Source: Oscillospiraceae bacterium
GTDB taxonomy: Bacteria; Bacillota; Clostridia; Oscillospirales; Ruminococcaceae
Assembly (NCBI GenBank): GCA_020024475.1
Contig: JAHHTS010000008.1
Location: 1-54,432 of the forward strand
Length of the DNA: 54,432 bases
Direction of reading: 5' to 3'
Position numbers and translations under genes: made by a program. Under the pieces are notes generated by a model, which saw only the letters and a list, made by a program, of their open reading frames with translations, was not told the origin of the DNA and did no database searches. Of the stretch, positions 16,544 to 25,829 are shown one piece after another; within the stretch, counting starts at the first letter, position 1; each line of letters begins with the position of its first letter.

Positions 16544-16571
16544 ATATTTTCTCTTTTCTTAATCTGTTAAA

Positions 16572-17042
16572 CTAATCTAGTTCTTTTACTCCGCCTTTTG
16601 TGTACTCCATAACAACTGCATCATCAGCAGGCGTAGTATAAAATCCACGGCGAACGCATAGTTCCTTGAACCCTAACTTTTCATAAAGACGTCTAGCACC
16701 ATCGTTTTTGCTTCTAACTTCAAGAACTATATTGTTTATATGCTCTGGTAGCATCCCCATTGATTCTTTTAATAATTTAGTAGCTATTCCATGTCCTCTG
16801 TATGATGGATGTGTGCATACAAATAATAACTCTGCATCGTCTGTAACAAGATATGAACAGAAAGCAAAAGCCCTCCCATCATACTCAGCAACATAGCTCA
16901 TTGTAGAAGTATTTGCAATATCGCTTATAAGACTTTTCATGCTCCAACCATCTAGAACCTGAAAGTGAATTTCACTTACATCTTCAATATGATGAATAGT
17001 AAAATTAGTAGTTTTAATTCTTTTTAAAAGTGTGTTTTCCAT
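16572..17042 (-). CDS. rimI: Ribosomal protein alanine N-acetyltransferase RimI-like
   Basis: This GNAT-fold acetyltransferase is expected to acetylate the N terminus of ribosomal protein S18 or similar targets. The 156-residue protein has the acetyl-CoA loop R-G-H-G-I-A-T-K-L-L (about 97-106) and the following LEVRSKNDGARRLYEKLGF helix region typical of RimI. It starts 6 bases after the polA stop and precedes tsaD. The rimI-tsaD neighbourhood is common in bacteria and supports the name, although GNAT substrate calls are always uncertain. Confidence 0.85.
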   Translation of the reverse strand: MENTLLKRIKTTNFTIHHIEDVSEIHFQVLDGWSMKSLISDIANTSTMSYVAEYDGRAFAFCSYLVTDDAELLFVCTHPSYRGHGIATKLLKESMGMLPEHINNIVLEVRSKNDGARRLYEKLGFKELCVRRGFYTTPADDAVVMEYTKGGVKELD

Positions 17043-17048
17043 TTTACA

Positions 17049-19556
17049 TTATCCTTTGGCTATATACCAGTTTTCACCGCTGTTAACATCTGCTTTTAAA
17101 GGTATAGATAGCTGTGCCGCATTTGTCATTTCCTCACCAAGAATATATCCAGCTTTTTCCATTTCATCAATAGGTGCTTCAACAATAAGTTCGTCGTGTA
17201 CTTGCAAAACCAATCGGCTTTTCATATTTTCACTTTTAAGTCTGTTATACACTTTAACCATTGCAATTTTAATTATATCAGCACTAGTACCTTGAATTGG
17301 TGTATTCATAGCCATTCTTGCGCCAATCGCTTGAATGTTTTTGTTTGGATTGTTTATTTCAGGTAAAATCCTACGACGGCCATACAATGTTGCAACATAT
17401 CCATTTTCCTTTGCAAAATTTTTAGTATCATCCATATATTTAGAAACACCGCTAAAATGTTTCAGATAATCTTTGATAAAAGCATCCGCCTCTTTAACAC
17501 TCATACCTGTATCCTTTGAAAGGCCAAATGAACTTATACCATAAACTATGCCAAAATTAACAGCTTTTGCTCTACTACGAAGCTGAGGAGTAACCATTTC
17601 TATAGGTAGTTTAAGAACCTGTGATGCAGTTCTCGCATGAATATCCTCTCCGTTTATAAAGGCGTTTTTCATAACCTCATCTCCACTAATATGAGCTAGA
17701 ATTCTAAGTTCAATTTGCGAATAATCAGCATCAAGAAGCATACAGCCATCTTTAGCTATAAAAAACTTTCTCAACTCACTTCCAAGCTTTGTTCTTACTG
17801 GAATATTCTGCAAATTAGGTTCACTTGACGAAATACGACCAGTTCTTGTTTCAGTTTGATTAAATGTAGAATAAATTCTTCCGTCGTCTTGAATTTTATC
17901 TAAAAGTCCTTCAACATAAGTTGAATTTAACTTTTGATATGTCCTATAATTCAAAATCACATCTATAACTGGATGATATTTTCTAAGGCCTTCAAGTGTT
18001 TCTGCGTTAGTAGAGTATCCTGATTTTGTTTTTTTACCAGTTGGTAATCCCAAAACATCGAAAAGCGCATGAGCTAGTTGCTTAGGGCTATTTAGATTGA
18101 ACTTCTCACCAACCATTTCATAAACTATTTGCCGGTCTTTTTCAATCTGTTCTTTAAGCTGAATACCAAAATCAATAACACCCTGTTTATCGACTGCAAA
18201 TCCAATATGTTCCATATTAGCAAGAACTTCAGCAAGCGGCATTTCTATTTCATACAGAAGTTGTTGCTGATTGTTTTTATCTATATTATCTTTTAAAATT
18301 GTGTAACAATTCTGTGCAAATGAAGCAAATTTATTTTCACATTCAAATTCTTTTTCAGCGCCTATGGACACAGGCATAACTTCTTTTGCGTAGCTATTTG
18401 CGAGAGGATTTACTATATAGGCTGCTAGTGTGAGGCAAAATGAAATATTCTTTACTTTTATATTTTTTTCAAAGCAAAACTTATACATAGCTTTGCTATC
18501 ATAAGCAATTTTTTCTTTTGTTTCATCTTCTAGATATTCTTTCAAAGCAGGACTATCTAATGATAATTTTTCAACTATCTTGTTCCAAACAAATATAAAT
18601 TCATCATTATCTTCATAAATAACAGCTTTTTCTAATCCCGAAAACTCTCTAATTTGAACATTTTCCAACTTTTTTTCAACCTTTTTAAGTTGAATTTGAT
18701 TTTCTCCACAAAATTTTTCTGCCATTGAATACATTTCAAGCTTATTGAATATTTCAACAGCTCTAGAAAAATTGCCAGTTTGCTTTCTATAGAAATTGAT
18801 ATCAGTTTCAATAGGTGCTGTCGTACAAATAGTTCCTAATTTTTTAGAAAGATAAGCCATTTCTTTATCATTTATAAGTTTTTCACGAACGCCTTTTTTA
18901 ATAAATGGATCATCTATATTTTCATAAACTCCATCAAGAGTTGTAAATTTTTGTAAAAGACCAACCGCTGTTTTTTCTCCTACGCCCTTTACTCCAGGTA
19001 TATTATCAGATGAATCTCCCATAAGTGCTTTTAAATCTATAAGCTGACTTACATCAAGAGAATATTTTTCCTTTACGGCTTCAGGAGTCATTATTATATT
19101 TTGTCCAGTTGTAGCTAAAACAACTGTAACATCGCCATTTACGAGCTGTAAACTATCCCTATCACCTGTTGCAATGTAACACTTATCTCCATTTTCTCTA
19201 GACACTCTAGAAAGTGTACCCAAAATGTCATCAGCCTCATAACCTTCTTTGGCAACCAAAACATACCCTAAGTTCGTAAGAATTTCTTTTAATAGTGGCA
19301 TTTGACTGGCAAGTTCTTCAGACATTCCTTTTCTAGTTCCCTTGTAACTGGGATACATTTCATGTCTAAATGTTTTTCCTTTTAAGTCAAAGGCAATAGC
19401 GATAGCATCAGGTTTTATGTCGCTTTCCAGCTTATGCAAAATATTTAAAAAACCATATATACCATTTGTATATTGTCCATCTTTTGTAGTCAACACTTTA
19501 ATGCCGAAAAAAGCACGGTTTAAAATGCTATTTCCATCTATGGCTAAAAGTTTCAT
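17049..19556 (-). CDS. polA: DNA polymerase I
   Basis: Pol I fills gaps and removes RNA primers in DNA replication and repair. The 835-residue protein has an N-terminal 5'-3' exonuclease domain (about 1-290, with GDRDSLQL and GVKGVGEKTA). The middle domain (about 295-450) lacks the Asp/Glu metal ligands of a working 3'-5' proofreading exonuclease. The polymerase domain has motif A DYSQIELRI, motif B RSRAKAVNFGIVYG and motif C QVHDELIVE. Missing proofreading is common in Gram-positive Pol I. AAGGAG precedes the ATG. Its promoter overlaps that of divergent dusB. Confidence 0.97.
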   Translation of the reverse strand: MKLLAIDGNSILNRAFFGIKVLTTKDGQYTNGIYGFLNILHKLESDIKPDAIAIAFDLKGKTFRHEMYPSYKGTRKGMSEELASQMPLLKEILTNLGYVLVAKEGYEADDILGTLSRVSRENGDKCYIATGDRDSLQLVNGDVTVVLATTGQNIIMTPEAVKEKYSLDVSQLIDLKALMGDSSDNIPGVKGVGEKTAVGLLQKFTTLDGVYENIDDPFIKKGVREKLINDKEMAYLSKKLGTICTTAPIETDINFYRKQTGNFSRAVEIFNKLEMYSMAEKFCGENQIQLKKVEKKLENVQIREFSGLEKAVIYEDNDEFIFVWNKIVEKLSLDSPALKEYLEDETKEKIAYDSKAMYKFCFEKNIKVKNISFCLTLAAYIVNPLANSYAKEVMPVSIGAEKEFECENKFASFAQNCYTILKDNIDKNNQQQLLYEIEMPLAEVLANMEHIGFAVDKQGVIDFGIQLKEQIEKDRQIVYEMVGEKFNLNSPKQLAHALFDVLGLPTGKKTKSGYSTNAETLEGLRKYHPVIDVILNYRTYQKLNSTYVEGLLDKIQDDGRIYSTFNQTETRTGRISSSEPNLQNIPVRTKLGSELRKFFIAKDGCMLLDADYSQIELRILAHISGDEVMKNAFINGEDIHARTASQVLKLPIEMVTPQLRSRAKAVNFGIVYGISSFGLSKDTGMSVKEADAFIKDYLKHFSGVSKYMDDTKNFAKENGYVATLYGRRRILPEINNPNKNIQAIGARMAMNTPIQGTSADIIKIAMVKVYNRLKSENMKSRLVLQVHDELIVEAPIDEMEKAGYILGEEMTNAAQLSIPLKADVNSGENWYIAKG

Positions 19557-19606
19557 AAAACTCTCCTTATATATAAATTGTGTAATATTTTAAATTTGAC
19601 TATATA

Positions 19607-19612
19607 AGTATA
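19607..19612 (-). promoter_or_regulatory. Extended -10 of polA inside a shared palindrome
   Basis: On the minus strand TG-G-TATACT has its hexamer at 19607-19612, about 50 bases from the polA start. The corresponding -35 position (19630-19635) falls on the dusB -10. It belongs to an inverted repeat at 19609-19637. Confidence 0.6.
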
Positions 19613-19637
19613 CCACAAATAATTGTTTTATGGTATA
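19609..19637. repeat. Inverted repeat joining the polA and dusB promoters
   Basis: TATACCACAAA and TTTTATGGTATA mirror each other around a short AT centre over 29 bases, with one C/A mismatch. Each arm holds one gene's extended -10 and occupies the other's -35 position. Confidence 0.65.
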
Positions 19638-19639
19638 AT
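19634..19639 (+). promoter_or_regulatory. Extended -10 of dusB
   Basis: TG-G-TATAAT has its hexamer at 19634-19639 and TG at 19631-19632, 34 bases before the preferred dusB ATG. The -35 is weak (TACCAC). Confidence 0.6.
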
Positions 19640-19673
19640 TTATTGATTAAAATTATTTTATATGGTGAAAAAA

Positions 19674-20648
19674 ATGAATTTAAACGGATTAGTAATAGAA
19701 AACAAAGCAGTTCTTGCCCCTATGGCAGGATTTTGTGATATAGTAATGCGAAAAGTTGCAGATGAATATGATGCAGGCTTTACTGTAAGTGAGATGGTGT
19801 CAGCACGTGCTCTTTATTATGGCGATAAAAAGAGTCGCCAACTTATGGAAACATGGGAACATAAAGGCAAATATGGTATTCAGCTTTTTGGGTTTGACCC
19901 AGTAGATTTTAAGCGGGCGACAAAAATAGTTTTGGAATACAAACCTGACTTCATAGATATAAATATGGGATGCCCTGCACCTAAAATAGTTACAAACGGT
20001 GCTGGTAGTGCACTTATGAAAAATACCGACCTTGCGCGGGAAATTGCTAAATCCGTTGTAGATAACGCAAATGGTATTCCTGTCAGTGTAAAAATGAGAA
20101 AAGGCTGGGATGATGAGTGCATAAGCTGTGTAGAACTTGCAAAAAAAGTTGAAGCAGCTGGTGTAAATTTTATAACAATTCATGCACGTACTAGAAAAGA
20201 AATGTATCATCCTGGAATAGATATGGACAGTATTAAAAATGTTAAAAAAGCTGTAAATATTCCTGTAATTGGAAACGGTGACATTGTCTCGCCTGAAGAC
20301 GCAATAAAAATGATTGATTACACGGGTTGTGATGCTATTATGATTGGCAGAGAAGCTCTTAGTAGACCTTGGATTTTTAAACAAATTGACCAAGCATTGA
20401 AAGGATTAGTTATTGATAAAGAACCAACAATAGAAGAAAAAATGTCTCTTCTTATGTGGCATATTGAAAAGCTTTGTGAGGTCAACGGTGAAGTTTTAGG
20501 CATGAAAAAAGCCAGAGGGCAATCTGCGCTATACATGAAAGGATTAAGAGGTGCGGCACATCTTAGGTACCTTACAAATAGTCTTTCTACTTTAGAGGAT
20601 GCTAAAAATCTTGTAAAAGAAGTGCTAAAGGAGAATAGCAATGTTTAA
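19674..20648 (+). CDS. dusB: tRNA-dihydrouridine synthase DusB
   Basis: Dus enzymes reduce specific uridines in the tRNA D-loop using FMN and NADPH. The protein is a TIM-barrel with LAPMAGFCD at its start, the catalytic Cys in DINMGCPAPK (C100), VKMRKGWD, an ITIHARTR phosphate-binding strand, and IGNGDI/MIGREALSRPWIF at the FMN site. A frame extension gives an ATG four codons upstream (19662), but GGTGA sits 6 bases before the ATG chosen here. It opens a plus-strand operon with yfbR, overlapping it by 8 bases. The DusB class fits its length (324 residues) and Firmicutes distribution. Confidence 0.94.
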   Translation: MNLNGLVIENKAVLAPMAGFCDIVMRKVADEYDAGFTVSEMVSARALYYGDKKSRQLMETWEHKGKYGIQLFGFDPVDFKRATKIVLEYKPDFIDINMGCPAPKIVTNGAGSALMKNTDLAREIAKSVVDNANGIPVSVKMRKGWDDECISCVELAKKVEAAGVNFITIHARTRKEMYHPGIDMDSIKNVKKAVNIPVIGNGDIVSPEDAIKMIDYTGCDAIMIGREALSRPWIFKQIDQALKGLVIDKEPTIEEKMSLLMWHIEKLCEVNGEVLGMKKARGQSALYMKGLRGAAHLRYLTNSLSTLEDAKNLVKEVLKENSNV

Positions 20649-21225
20649 TTTTAATGCATTACTTTCAAGACTTAAATATATACCACGTTGGAGTCTTATG
20701 CGACAAAACACAGAAGAAGATGTCGCACAGCATACAACTGAAGTTATGCTTATATCACATACATTGTGCCTTTTGGCTAATAATAAATTCAATCATATTG
20801 TTAACAGTGAAAAAGTTTGTATGTGTGCTCTATATCACGATGTCAGCGAGATTCTTACGGGTGATTTGCCAACGCCTGTAAAATATAATAATGAAAAAAT
20901 CCAAATGGCATATAAAGAAATAGAAATGCATGCTATAAATAAACTTCTTGAAACATCTCAACCTGAAATAAAAGATTATTTAAGGCCATATATGACTCAG
21001 GAATGTCTTTCTGAATATGAAAAAAAGCTGCTAAAAGGCGCAGACAAAATCTCAGCTTTGACAAAATGTATAGAAGAACTGCAAAGTGGAAACAAAGAGT
21101 TTGAGAGTGCTTTCAACTCAACTATCGATTCAATAAAAGCAATTAATATAGTAGAAGTCAATTATTTTATGGAAAATATGCTAGATGGTTATAAACTTTG
21201 TCTTGACGAACTAGCAAAAATTTAG
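20641..21225 (+). CDS. HD-domain 5'-deoxynucleotidase, YfbR-like
   Basis: YfbR hydrolyses deoxyribonucleoside 5'-monophosphates and helps balance dNTP pools. The 194-residue protein has the HD-domain metal residues H31 (in VAQHTTEV), H66-D67 (in ALYHDVSE), and a later Asp in KGADKISAL. It also has the family stretches RWSLMRQNTEEDVAQH and LTGDLPTPVKY. Its ATG overlaps the dusB stop, and yfhO starts 11 bases after its own stop. Confidence 0.92.
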   Translation: MFNFNALLSRLKYIPRWSLMRQNTEEDVAQHTTEVMLISHTLCLLANNKFNHIVNSEKVCMCALYHDVSEILTGDLPTPVKYNNEKIQMAYKEIEMHAINKLLETSQPEIKDYLRPYMTQECLSEYEKKLLKGADKISALTKCIEELQSGNKEFESAFNSTIDSIKAINIVEVNYFMENMLDGYKLCLDELAKI

Positions 21226-21236
21226 GAGGCAATGCA

Positions 21237-23549
21237 TTGACAAAAAAAACTAAAAAAATATATATTAAGGCTTTTTGTCTAGGTACTCTCACAGCATTTT
21301 GTCTTTTTATTCCTTTCATAGTTCTAGATAAAGGATTTTTCCTCTATGCAGGTGATTTTAACAGTCAACAAATACCATTCTATATGTATATGAATAGAAT
21401 GGTTAAAAGCGGAAATCTGAACTGGGGTTGGGCAATAGATTTAGGCTCTTCAGTTATAAATAGCTATTCTTTCTATTTACTTGGCTCACCTTTTTTTTGG
21501 TTAAGTTGTCTTTTCCCTTATAAATCTGTTCCATATATAATGCCATTTTTGCTTATGCTAAAATTTGGTGTAGCAAATTTAGGGGCTTTTGGTTTTCTTA
21601 GAAGGTATGCAAAAAGTGACAATTATGCTATGGTAGGTGCTATTTTATATACATTTTGTGGTTTTGGAATTTACAATATATTCTTTAATCATTTTATCGA
21701 ATCTTTCGCTTTTTTCCCTTTTTTACTTTGGACTTTAGATGAATTTGTGTACAATAAAAAAAGAGGATTCTTTCCTCTTATTGTTGCCCTAAACCTAATA
21801 AATAATTACTTTTTCTTCGTAGGTCAAGTAGTATTTTTATTTATATATTTTGGTTGCAAAATTTATACAAAAGAATATAAAATAACATTTAAAGAATTCC
21901 TAAACCTTGCCCTAGAATCACTTTTAGGCTGTTTTATGGGAATGATTTTATTCATACCCTCAGCTATATCTGTTATGCAAAATCCAAGAGTTAGCTCTGG
22001 TCTTAGTGGTTTTGGCATTTGGCTTTACAACACTGTTCAACAATACTTTGCAATATTCGCTAGTGCTATGTTGCCCCCTGACCCACCATATATGCCATCA
22101 CTGTTTACAAATGGCTCTATAAAGTGGACAAGTCTTTCAGCTTTTATTGCATTCGGCGGTTTTTTTGGATTGTTTGTTTTTAGAAAATATAAGAAAAATT
22201 CTGCCTTTTACAAAGTAACCATAATATGTATAATTTGTGCTTTTGTGCCTGTATTAAACAGTGCCTTTTATGCATTCAATTCTTCATATTACGCACGCTG
22301 GTACTATATGCCAATATTGATGATTGTTGCAATGAATATGCAAAGTTTTGCTATGGAAAAAGGGAAAATTTTCTACGGGCTTAAAATTACTGCAATTTTG
22401 ACAGCGCTTCTTTTGCCATTTGGTTTTACCCCTACTAGCAATAATGGCGAACTATTTATAGGCCTAGCTGACCAGGTTGCAATATACTGGCTTAATATTC
22501 TTACTGCTTTTCTCAGTATTTATCTTGTCTACTTTATAGTAACGTATTTAAAAGATAAACCAAACTACACACAAAAGCTTATGACGGGTTCATTATGCAT
22601 AATAATGCTTTTCGGCATTCTTCATATGGGGCTTACAAAAATGCCTCAATGGAATGCAGACCATAGATATAAGCCTCAAAATTATGATATATTAGATAGC
22701 TTTGGTTTTAACGATGAAATGCTTAATTATCGTATGGACACTTATAATTGCTATGACAATCTTGCTCTTTTCACTGGTGTCCCTTGCATACAATTTTTCA
22801 ATAGTACTGTTACTCCGTCAATTATGGAATTTTATCCTAATGTTGGTGTAAAAAGAGATGTTTCATCTAAACCTGACCGGAGTTTATACGCTCTTCGCAG
22901 TTTGTTAAGCGTAAAATATCTAGTTATGCCTAACTGGGAAGTTACAAACTATGAGACAGATAGTAATCTTTATGGTTACAATCTTATATCAGATAATTAT
23001 CCATATAATATTTATGAAAACACAAACTGCATAGCTATGGGATTTGCTTACGACAAATATGTTCCATATGAGCGGCTGGAATCAGTAAATGAATCTAATC
23101 GTGGAAATGTACTGATTAGGGCAATTGCTATTGATGAAAACATTATTGAAAAATATAATCTTAGTTTAGCCCCTCTTACAGAAGCAGAATTGTACGACTA
23201 CACATATTCAACTTTTATTATAGATGTTACAAAAAGGAAAAATATGTCTAGTTATTATTTTAATCAGACTCCAAATGGATTTGATTGCAAAATAGCTTTA
23301 AACCAACCTAACCTCGTATATTTTTCTGTTCCTTATGATAAAGGTTTTACCGCTTATGTAAATGGTGAAAAAGCAGAAATTGAAAAAGTAAATTATGGTA
23401 TGAGTGCAGTTTATGCCCCAGCTGGAGATAACTCGATAGTATTTGAATATCATACACCATATATTAATGTTGGTGTCACGCTAACAAGCGTAGGTATAGT
23501 TTTATATTTAGGATATATTTATTTAGTAAAAAGGAGCAATTATGATTGA
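21237..23549 (+). CDS. YfhO family polytopic membrane protein
   Basis: YfhO/YkcB-type proteins are GT-C-fold membrane glycosyltransferases linked to sugar modification of teichoic acids or related envelope polymers from undecaprenyl-sugar donors. The 770-residue protein has about 12-14 hydrophobic helices, an early loop with YAGDFNSQQIPF (acidic residues like the GT-C catalytic loop), and a large extracytoplasmic region (about 480-730) before a final helix and a short Lys/Arg-rich tail. The start is TTG, because AGGAGG lies 7 bases upstream and the nearby ATG stops at once. It overlaps tex by 8 bases. Confidence 0.85.
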   Translation: MTKKTKKIYIKAFCLGTLTAFCLFIPFIVLDKGFFLYAGDFNSQQIPFYMYMNRMVKSGNLNWGWAIDLGSSVINSYSFYLLGSPFFWLSCLFPYKSVPYIMPFLLMLKFGVANLGAFGFLRRYAKSDNYAMVGAILYTFCGFGIYNIFFNHFIESFAFFPFLLWTLDEFVYNKKRGFFPLIVALNLINNYFFFVGQVVFLFIYFGCKIYTKEYKITFKEFLNLALESLLGCFMGMILFIPSAISVMQNPRVSSGLSGFGIWLYNTVQQYFAIFASAMLPPDPPYMPSLFTNGSIKWTSLSAFIAFGGFFGLFVFRKYKKNSAFYKVTIICIICAFVPVLNSAFYAFNSSYYARWYYMPILMIVAMNMQSFAMEKGKIFYGLKITAILTALLLPFGFTPTSNNGELFIGLADQVAIYWLNILTAFLSIYLVYFIVTYLKDKPNYTQKLMTGSLCIIMLFGILHMGLTKMPQWNADHRYKPQNYDILDSFGFNDEMLNYRMDTYNCYDNLALFTGVPCIQFFNSTVTPSIMEFYPNVGVKRDVSSKPDRSLYALRSLLSVKYLVMPNWEVTNYETDSNLYGYNLISDNYPYNIYENTNCIAMGFAYDKYVPYERLESVNESNRGNVLIRAIAIDENIIEKYNLSLAPLTEAELYDYTYSTFIIDVTKRKNMSSYYFNQTPNGFDCKIALNQPNLVYFSVPYDKGFTAYVNGEKAEIEKVNYGMSAVYAPAGDNSIVFEYHTPYINVGVTLTSVGIVLYLGYIYLVKRSNYD

Positions 23550-25746
23550 ATCAATACAAGAAAAAATTTTTTCCACAGATGTTAACACTGTTTTAGCGAG
23601 AGAATTAAGTGTAAAACCTTGGCAAATAGAAAACACCATCAAACTTCTTGATGAAGGTGCTACAATTCCATTTATCGCTCGTTATAGAAAAGAAAAAACA
23701 GGTGAACTGGACGACCAGACAATAAGAACTATTTCTGACCGTCTTACATATTTAAGAAATCTTGACACAAGAAAGCAAGAAGTTTATGATTCTATTTTTT
23801 CTCAAGAAAAAATGGATGATGAAATTGAAAAATCAATTGTTAATGCAACTACACTTGCTGAAGTTGAAGATATATATCGTCCTTTTAAACCAAAAAGGAA
23901 AACAAGAGCATCAGTAGCAAAAGAAAAAGGACTTGAACCACTTGCAAAAATTATTTTAGAACAAGACAAAAAAACCATTCTTTCTGATATTTTACCACAG
24001 TATGTAAACGAGGAAAAAGGTGTATTTGATACTTCAGAAGCACTTAAAGGTGCTATGGATATCATTGCTGAAGATGTTTCAGATAATACAAAAGTTCGTA
24101 CTGCACTTAAAAGGCTATATAATAATATTGGTATAGTTGAAAGCAAAGGTGACAAAGAAAAAGAAAGCGTATACTCACAATACTATGAATTTTCACAGCC
24201 CGTAAATAAAATTGCATCACATCGTGTTCTTGCACTTAATCGTGGTGAAAAAGAAGGTTTTCTTAAAGTAAATATAAGTGTTGATTTAAAAGAAGCAATA
24301 TATCAAATAGAAAAAATATATGTTAAAAATAATTATGAATGTGCTGATGTTGTTAGAGAGGCAATAGCAGACAGCTACCAAAGACTTATACACCCAAGCC
24401 TGGACACAGAAATTAGAAACACTCTAACCGATATAGCAAATGAAGGCGCAATAAAACTATTTGGTGATAATCTTCGACAGCTTCTTTTAGTACCTCCTGT
24501 AAAAGGAAAAATTTGTATGGCTCTCGATCCTGGTTACCGAACAGGATGCAAAATGGCAGTTGTTGATGAAACTGGTAAAGTTCTTGAAACTGGGGTTGTA
24601 TATATGACTCTTCCTAATCATGATAAAGAAGTTGCATCCAAACAACTTAAAACTCTTATTAAAAAACATAATGTTGACATAATATCAATCGGTAATGGAA
24701 CCGCTACAAAAGAAACTGAAATGTTTGTTGCCAATCTTATAAAAGAATTAGATAAAAAAATTAGTTATGCAGTTGTAAGTGAAGCAGGAGCATCTGTTTA
24801 TTCCGCATCTAAGCTAGCAGCGGCAGAATTTCCTGAATTCGATGTTTCACTCAGAAGTGCAGTTTCCATTGCTAGACGACTGCAAGACCCGCTTGCTGAA
24901 CTTGTAAAAATAGATCCTAAATCCATCGGTGTCGGTCAATATCAGCATGATATGCCAAAAGCAAGACTAGAAGAAAGTCTTGATGGTGTAGTTGAATACT
25001 GTGTTAATACCGTAGGTGTAGACTTGAATACAGCCAGTGCTCCTTTGCTGGAAAGAGTTTCAGGGCTTAATAAAACAATTGCAAAAAATATTGTTTTATA
25101 CAGAGAAGAAAATGGTGAATTCACAAAAAGAAACCAATTGCTTAAAGTTAGCAAACTTGGACCTAAAGCATACCTTCTTAGTGCTGGTTTTTTAAGGATT
25201 CCTGGTGCTAAAGATAAACTAGATTCATCCTCTGTACACCCTGAAAGTTATGATGCAGCAAAAAAACTATTAGAAGCTGTAGGATATTCAACACAAGATA
25301 TCGGTACAGAAAATCTTAAAAATCTTGAAACAGATGCTGAAAAAATCGGATTTGACAATCTTTCGGAACAACTTGGTGTAGGTATTCCTACTCTAAAAGA
25401 CATCATTAGTGAGCTTATAAAACCAGGTCGTGATATGCGTGATGACCTTCCTAGTCCTCTTCTTCGAGAAGATATTCTTGATATGAAAGATCTAAAACCC
25501 GGTATGCAGTTAAAAGGCACAGTTAGAAATGTAATTGACTTTGGTGCATTTGTTGATATTGGTGTACATCAAGACGGACTTGTTCATTTAAGTCAAATTT
25601 GTGATAGATATATCCGTCATCCGTCTGAAGAAGTTAAAGTTGGCGACATAGTTGATGTATGGGTACTTTCAGTTGACCTAGACAAAAAAAGAATATCTCT
25701 TACAATGAGAAAGCCAAAAGAGGTTAACACAGCTGAGCAGTATTAA
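23542..25746 (+). CDS. tex: Tex family RNA-binding transcription accessory protein
   Basis: Tex is the bacterial counterpart of Spt6, a cytoplasmic nucleic-acid-binding protein associated with transcription and stress or toxin expression. The 734-residue protein has the N-terminal Tex helical domain, a YqgF/RNase H-like domain (ALDPGYRTGCKMAVVDETG), a helix-hairpin-helix domain (NTASAPLLERVSGLNKTIA), and a C-terminal S1 domain (about 650-720, GTVRNVIDFGAFVDIGVHQDG). It overlaps yfhO by 8 bases with a GGAG site inside the yfhO end, and closes the dusB operon. Confidence 0.97.
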   Translation: MIESIQEKIFSTDVNTVLARELSVKPWQIENTIKLLDEGATIPFIARYRKEKTGELDDQTIRTISDRLTYLRNLDTRKQEVYDSIFSQEKMDDEIEKSIVNATTLAEVEDIYRPFKPKRKTRASVAKEKGLEPLAKIILEQDKKTILSDILPQYVNEEKGVFDTSEALKGAMDIIAEDVSDNTKVRTALKRLYNNIGIVESKGDKEKESVYSQYYEFSQPVNKIASHRVLALNRGEKEGFLKVNISVDLKEAIYQIEKIYVKNNYECADVVREAIADSYQRLIHPSLDTEIRNTLTDIANEGAIKLFGDNLRQLLLVPPVKGKICMALDPGYRTGCKMAVVDETGKVLETGVVYMTLPNHDKEVASKQLKTLIKKHNVDIISIGNGTATKETEMFVANLIKELDKKISYAVVSEAGASVYSASKLAAAEFPEFDVSLRSAVSIARRLQDPLAELVKIDPKSIGVGQYQHDMPKARLEESLDGVVEYCVNTVGVDLNTASAPLLERVSGLNKTIAKNIVLYREENGEFTKRNQLLKVSKLGPKAYLLSAGFLRIPGAKDKLDSSSVHPESYDAAKKLLEAVGYSTQDIGTENLKNLETDAEKIGFDNLSEQLGVGIPTLKDIISELIKPGRDMRDDLPSPLLREDILDMKDLKPGMQLKGTVRNVIDFGAFVDIGVHQDGLVHLSQICDRYIRHPSEEVKVGDIVDVWVLSVDLDKKRISLTMRKPKEVNTAEQY

Positions 25747-25772
25747 AGTCCACAATAAATTCTGTGTTTTTG

Positions 25773-25801
25773 TTGAATATATTTTTATTTTAATATATAA
25801 T
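25773..25801 (+). promoter_or_regulatory. Promoter of the sortase gene
   Basis: TTGAAT (25773-25778) and TATAAT (25796-25801) are exactly 17 bases apart, about 28 bases before the sortase ATG and just past the tex stop. Confidence 0.75.
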
Positions 25802-25829
25802 TATAAATATTTATTAAAAAGGTGTTAAT

